Part shown: positions 11,896 to 13,046 of the stretch, piece by piece | How the letters are laid out: each line of letters begins with the position of its first letter | How positions within the stretch are numbered: position 1 is the stretch's first letter | Assembly: GCA_905236585.1 (NCBI GenBank) | Contig: CAJOQZ010000126.1 | Coordinates: forward strand, 1-13,046 | DNA: 13,046 nucleotides | Direction: 5' to 3' | Source: an uncultured Lachnospiraceae bacterium | GTDB taxonomy: Bacteria > Bacillota > Clostridia > Lachnospirales > Lachnospiraceae | Program-made: the position numbers and the translations under genes | The notes under the pieces: model-generated | Told to the model about the DNA's origin: nothing | Seen by the model: the letters and a program-made list of their open reading frames with translations, nothing else | Database searches by the model: none

Positions 11896-13046
11896 ATGAT
11901 TTCAGTATATGAAGCAATCGCAGACATCCGTGAAAATGCGACATCTGAAAAAGATAAGGGAACGCGGTTTGAGCGGATGAGCCGATATTATCTGAAAAAC
12001 GATCCTCTTTGGAGCGGTCGTTTTTCGGATGTCTATATGTGGCAGGATTCCCCGACCAATACCGGAGTGGATATCGGCATTGATCTGGTTGCGAAAGATG
12101 CGGAAGACGGAACGTACTGGGCGATACAATGCAAATGCTTTGATGATGACGCAACGCTGCATTACGGGGAGGTTGCCACATTTTTTGGAACTACAGGCAA
12201 TCAGGGGAATTATGCGCATACAATGATAATATCTTCAGCGGGAAGATATTCCAATCATCTTGATACTGTTGCCGACCAGTGGGAAACCATCCGCGTCTTT
12301 ACGGACGATATGGCGGCTTCGGAACTAGATTTTGAACCATGGCTGCTCGGGAAGAATGCTGTGCAACGGGTGTATCAGGAAGCAAGGGAGCATCAGAAAC
12401 TTGCGATTGAAGACTGCATAAAAGGGTTTGATACACATGACCGGGGGCAGTTGATTATGGCATGCGGTACCGGAAAGACGCTGACATCCCTGCGGCTTGC
12501 GGAAGAACTGCTTCGAAAGGACAATAAAAAAGGCGGATTTGTATTGTTCCTCGCACCGTCGATAGCGCTTGTCGGACAGGCTATGCGGTCATGGGCGAAT
12601 CAGTCCAAACTGCCAATGATGTGCGCCGTCGTGTGTTCGGACGCGAAAGCCTCGCAAATGGAAGAGGATGTCTGGGAATCATCTCTTTCCGAACTTCCCT
12701 ATCCGGCATCAACAGATGCCGACCAGTTATATGATCAACTGAAAAACATGGATGCGGCAGCGCATCTTTGCGTGGTGTTTTCAACATATCAGTCTATTCA
12801 GGTCGTTTCGGATGCGCAAAAACGAGGGCTTGCCGCGTTTGATATTGTTTTCTGCGACGAGGCGCACCGGACAACCGGCGCGACCGGTTCCGCGCAGGAA
12901 AAGAGCGAATATGTCAAGGTGCACGACAACGGCATCATTGCGGCGAGAAAACGCCTGTATATGACAGCAACACCGCGAATTTACGGCGACCGTGTCAAAA
13001 AGATGGCGAGGGCGGACTCCTATGTGATTTCGTCTATGGATGATGA
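11896..13046 (+). CDS. Mrr-like nuclease-SF2 helicase protein, probable Type ISP-like restriction enzyme (3'-partial)
   Basis: The ATG at 11896 follows AAAAGGGG with 7-base spacing. The frame stays open to the window end (383 residues seen). Residues 1-150 form an Mrr-like PD-(D/E)XK nuclease domain: GTRFERMSRYYL (Glu26), VDIGIDLVAKD (Asp63) and WAIQCKCF (Gln78, Lys80). From about 160 a superfamily 2 helicase begins: motif I MACGTGKTL (188-196), VLFLAPSIALVGQ (Ia), motif II CDEAHRTTGA (320-329, a DEAH box) and motif III YMTATPRIY (355-363). This order matches single-polypeptide Type ISP restriction-modification enzymes such as LlaGI, where an N6-adenine methyltransferase and a target-recognition domain follow, giving about 1,500-1,600 residues. 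The alternative is a nuclease-helicase lacking the methyltransferase. The rest lies outside the window. Confidence 0.87.
   Translation, partial: MISVYEAIADIRENATSEKDKGTRFERMSRYYLKNDPLWSGRFSDVYMWQDSPTNTGVDIGIDLVAKDAEDGTYWAIQCKCFDDDATLHYGEVATFFGTTGNQGNYAHTMIISSAGRYSNHLDTVADQWETIRVFTDDMAASELDFEPWLLGKNAVQRVYQEAREHQKLAIEDCIKGFDTHDRGQLIMACGTGKTLTSLRLAEELLRKDNKKGGFVLFLAPSIALVGQAMRSWANQSKLPMMCAVVCSDAKASQMEEDVWESSLSELPYPASTDADQLYDQLKNMDAAAHLCVVFSTYQSIQVVSDAQKRGLAAFDIVFCDEAHRTTGATGSAQEKSEYVKVHDNGIIAARKRLYMTATPRIYGDRVKKMARADSYVISSMDD

Noticed and set aside
1..13046. CRISPR arrays, tRNA or rRNA genes, known riboswitches
   Set aside because: No regularly spaced repeats, cloverleaf or conserved rRNA or riboswitch motifs were recognised on reading both strands; no covariance search could be run.

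Overview
The window looks like chromosomal DNA from an anaerobic Firmicute of class Clostridia, most likely Lachnospiraceae. The basis is a two-subunit iron-sulfur L-serine dehydratase, a GH1 6-phospho-glycosidase with an RpiR-type regulator, a HisJ-type PHP phosphatase, an AAA_14/DUF4143 ATPase, strong AGGAGG-type ribosome binding sites and TTGACA/TATAAT-type promoters. This assignment is inference from gene content. Base composition is mosaic: the serine dehydratase genes are GC-rich, while the ATPase gene and the stretch before the right-hand nuclease-helicase gene are visibly AT-richer.

Left part (1-5300). The end of sdaAB and a complete sdaAA form a serine dehydratase operon. Convergent to it is a 71-residue single-span membrane protein gene with a good extended -10 promoter. 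After about 300 bases of possible decayed coding sequence comes a DUF3737-like beta-helix gene with its own TTGAAT/TATAAT promoter. On the minus strand, a GH1 6-phospho-beta-glucosidase is followed 5 bases later by a MurR/RpiR regulator; inverted repeats upstream are candidate operators.

Middle part (5440-11300). Intact genes alternate with debris. The intact ones are an AAA_14/DUF4143 ATPase behind a 26-bp palindrome, a HisJ-type phosphatase, and a metallo-beta-lactamase-fold hydrolase. The debris is: a 107-bp internally deleted second copy of part of the phosphatase gene; the C-terminal half of a glyoxalase-like (VOC) protein; the first 31 residues of an Rrf2 regulator behind a 28-bp palindrome; two consecutive ABC half-transporters that have both lost the middle of the gene, including Walker A, while keeping the start and the signature/Walker B end; and a headless and tailless Crp/Fnr regulator on the minus strand. 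Ahead of the ABC pair are two copies of GTTAG-N6-CTAAC, which resembles metal-responsive DtxR/IdeR-type boxes, with an intrinsic terminator between them. That arrangement could make a very short RNA.

Right part (11268-13046). A promoter-like sequence precedes two small AT-rich unknown ORFs and a large gene that runs off the window. Its visible 383 residues hold an Mrr-like PD-(D/E)XK nuclease domain and the start of a superfamily 2 helicase (Walker A, DEAH, TAT motif). This fits a Type ISP-like restriction-modification enzyme or related nuclease-helicase defence protein. The strongest leads are the repeated pattern of internal deletions, the twin metal-box/terminator arrangement, and the start of a possible defence locus at the right edge.
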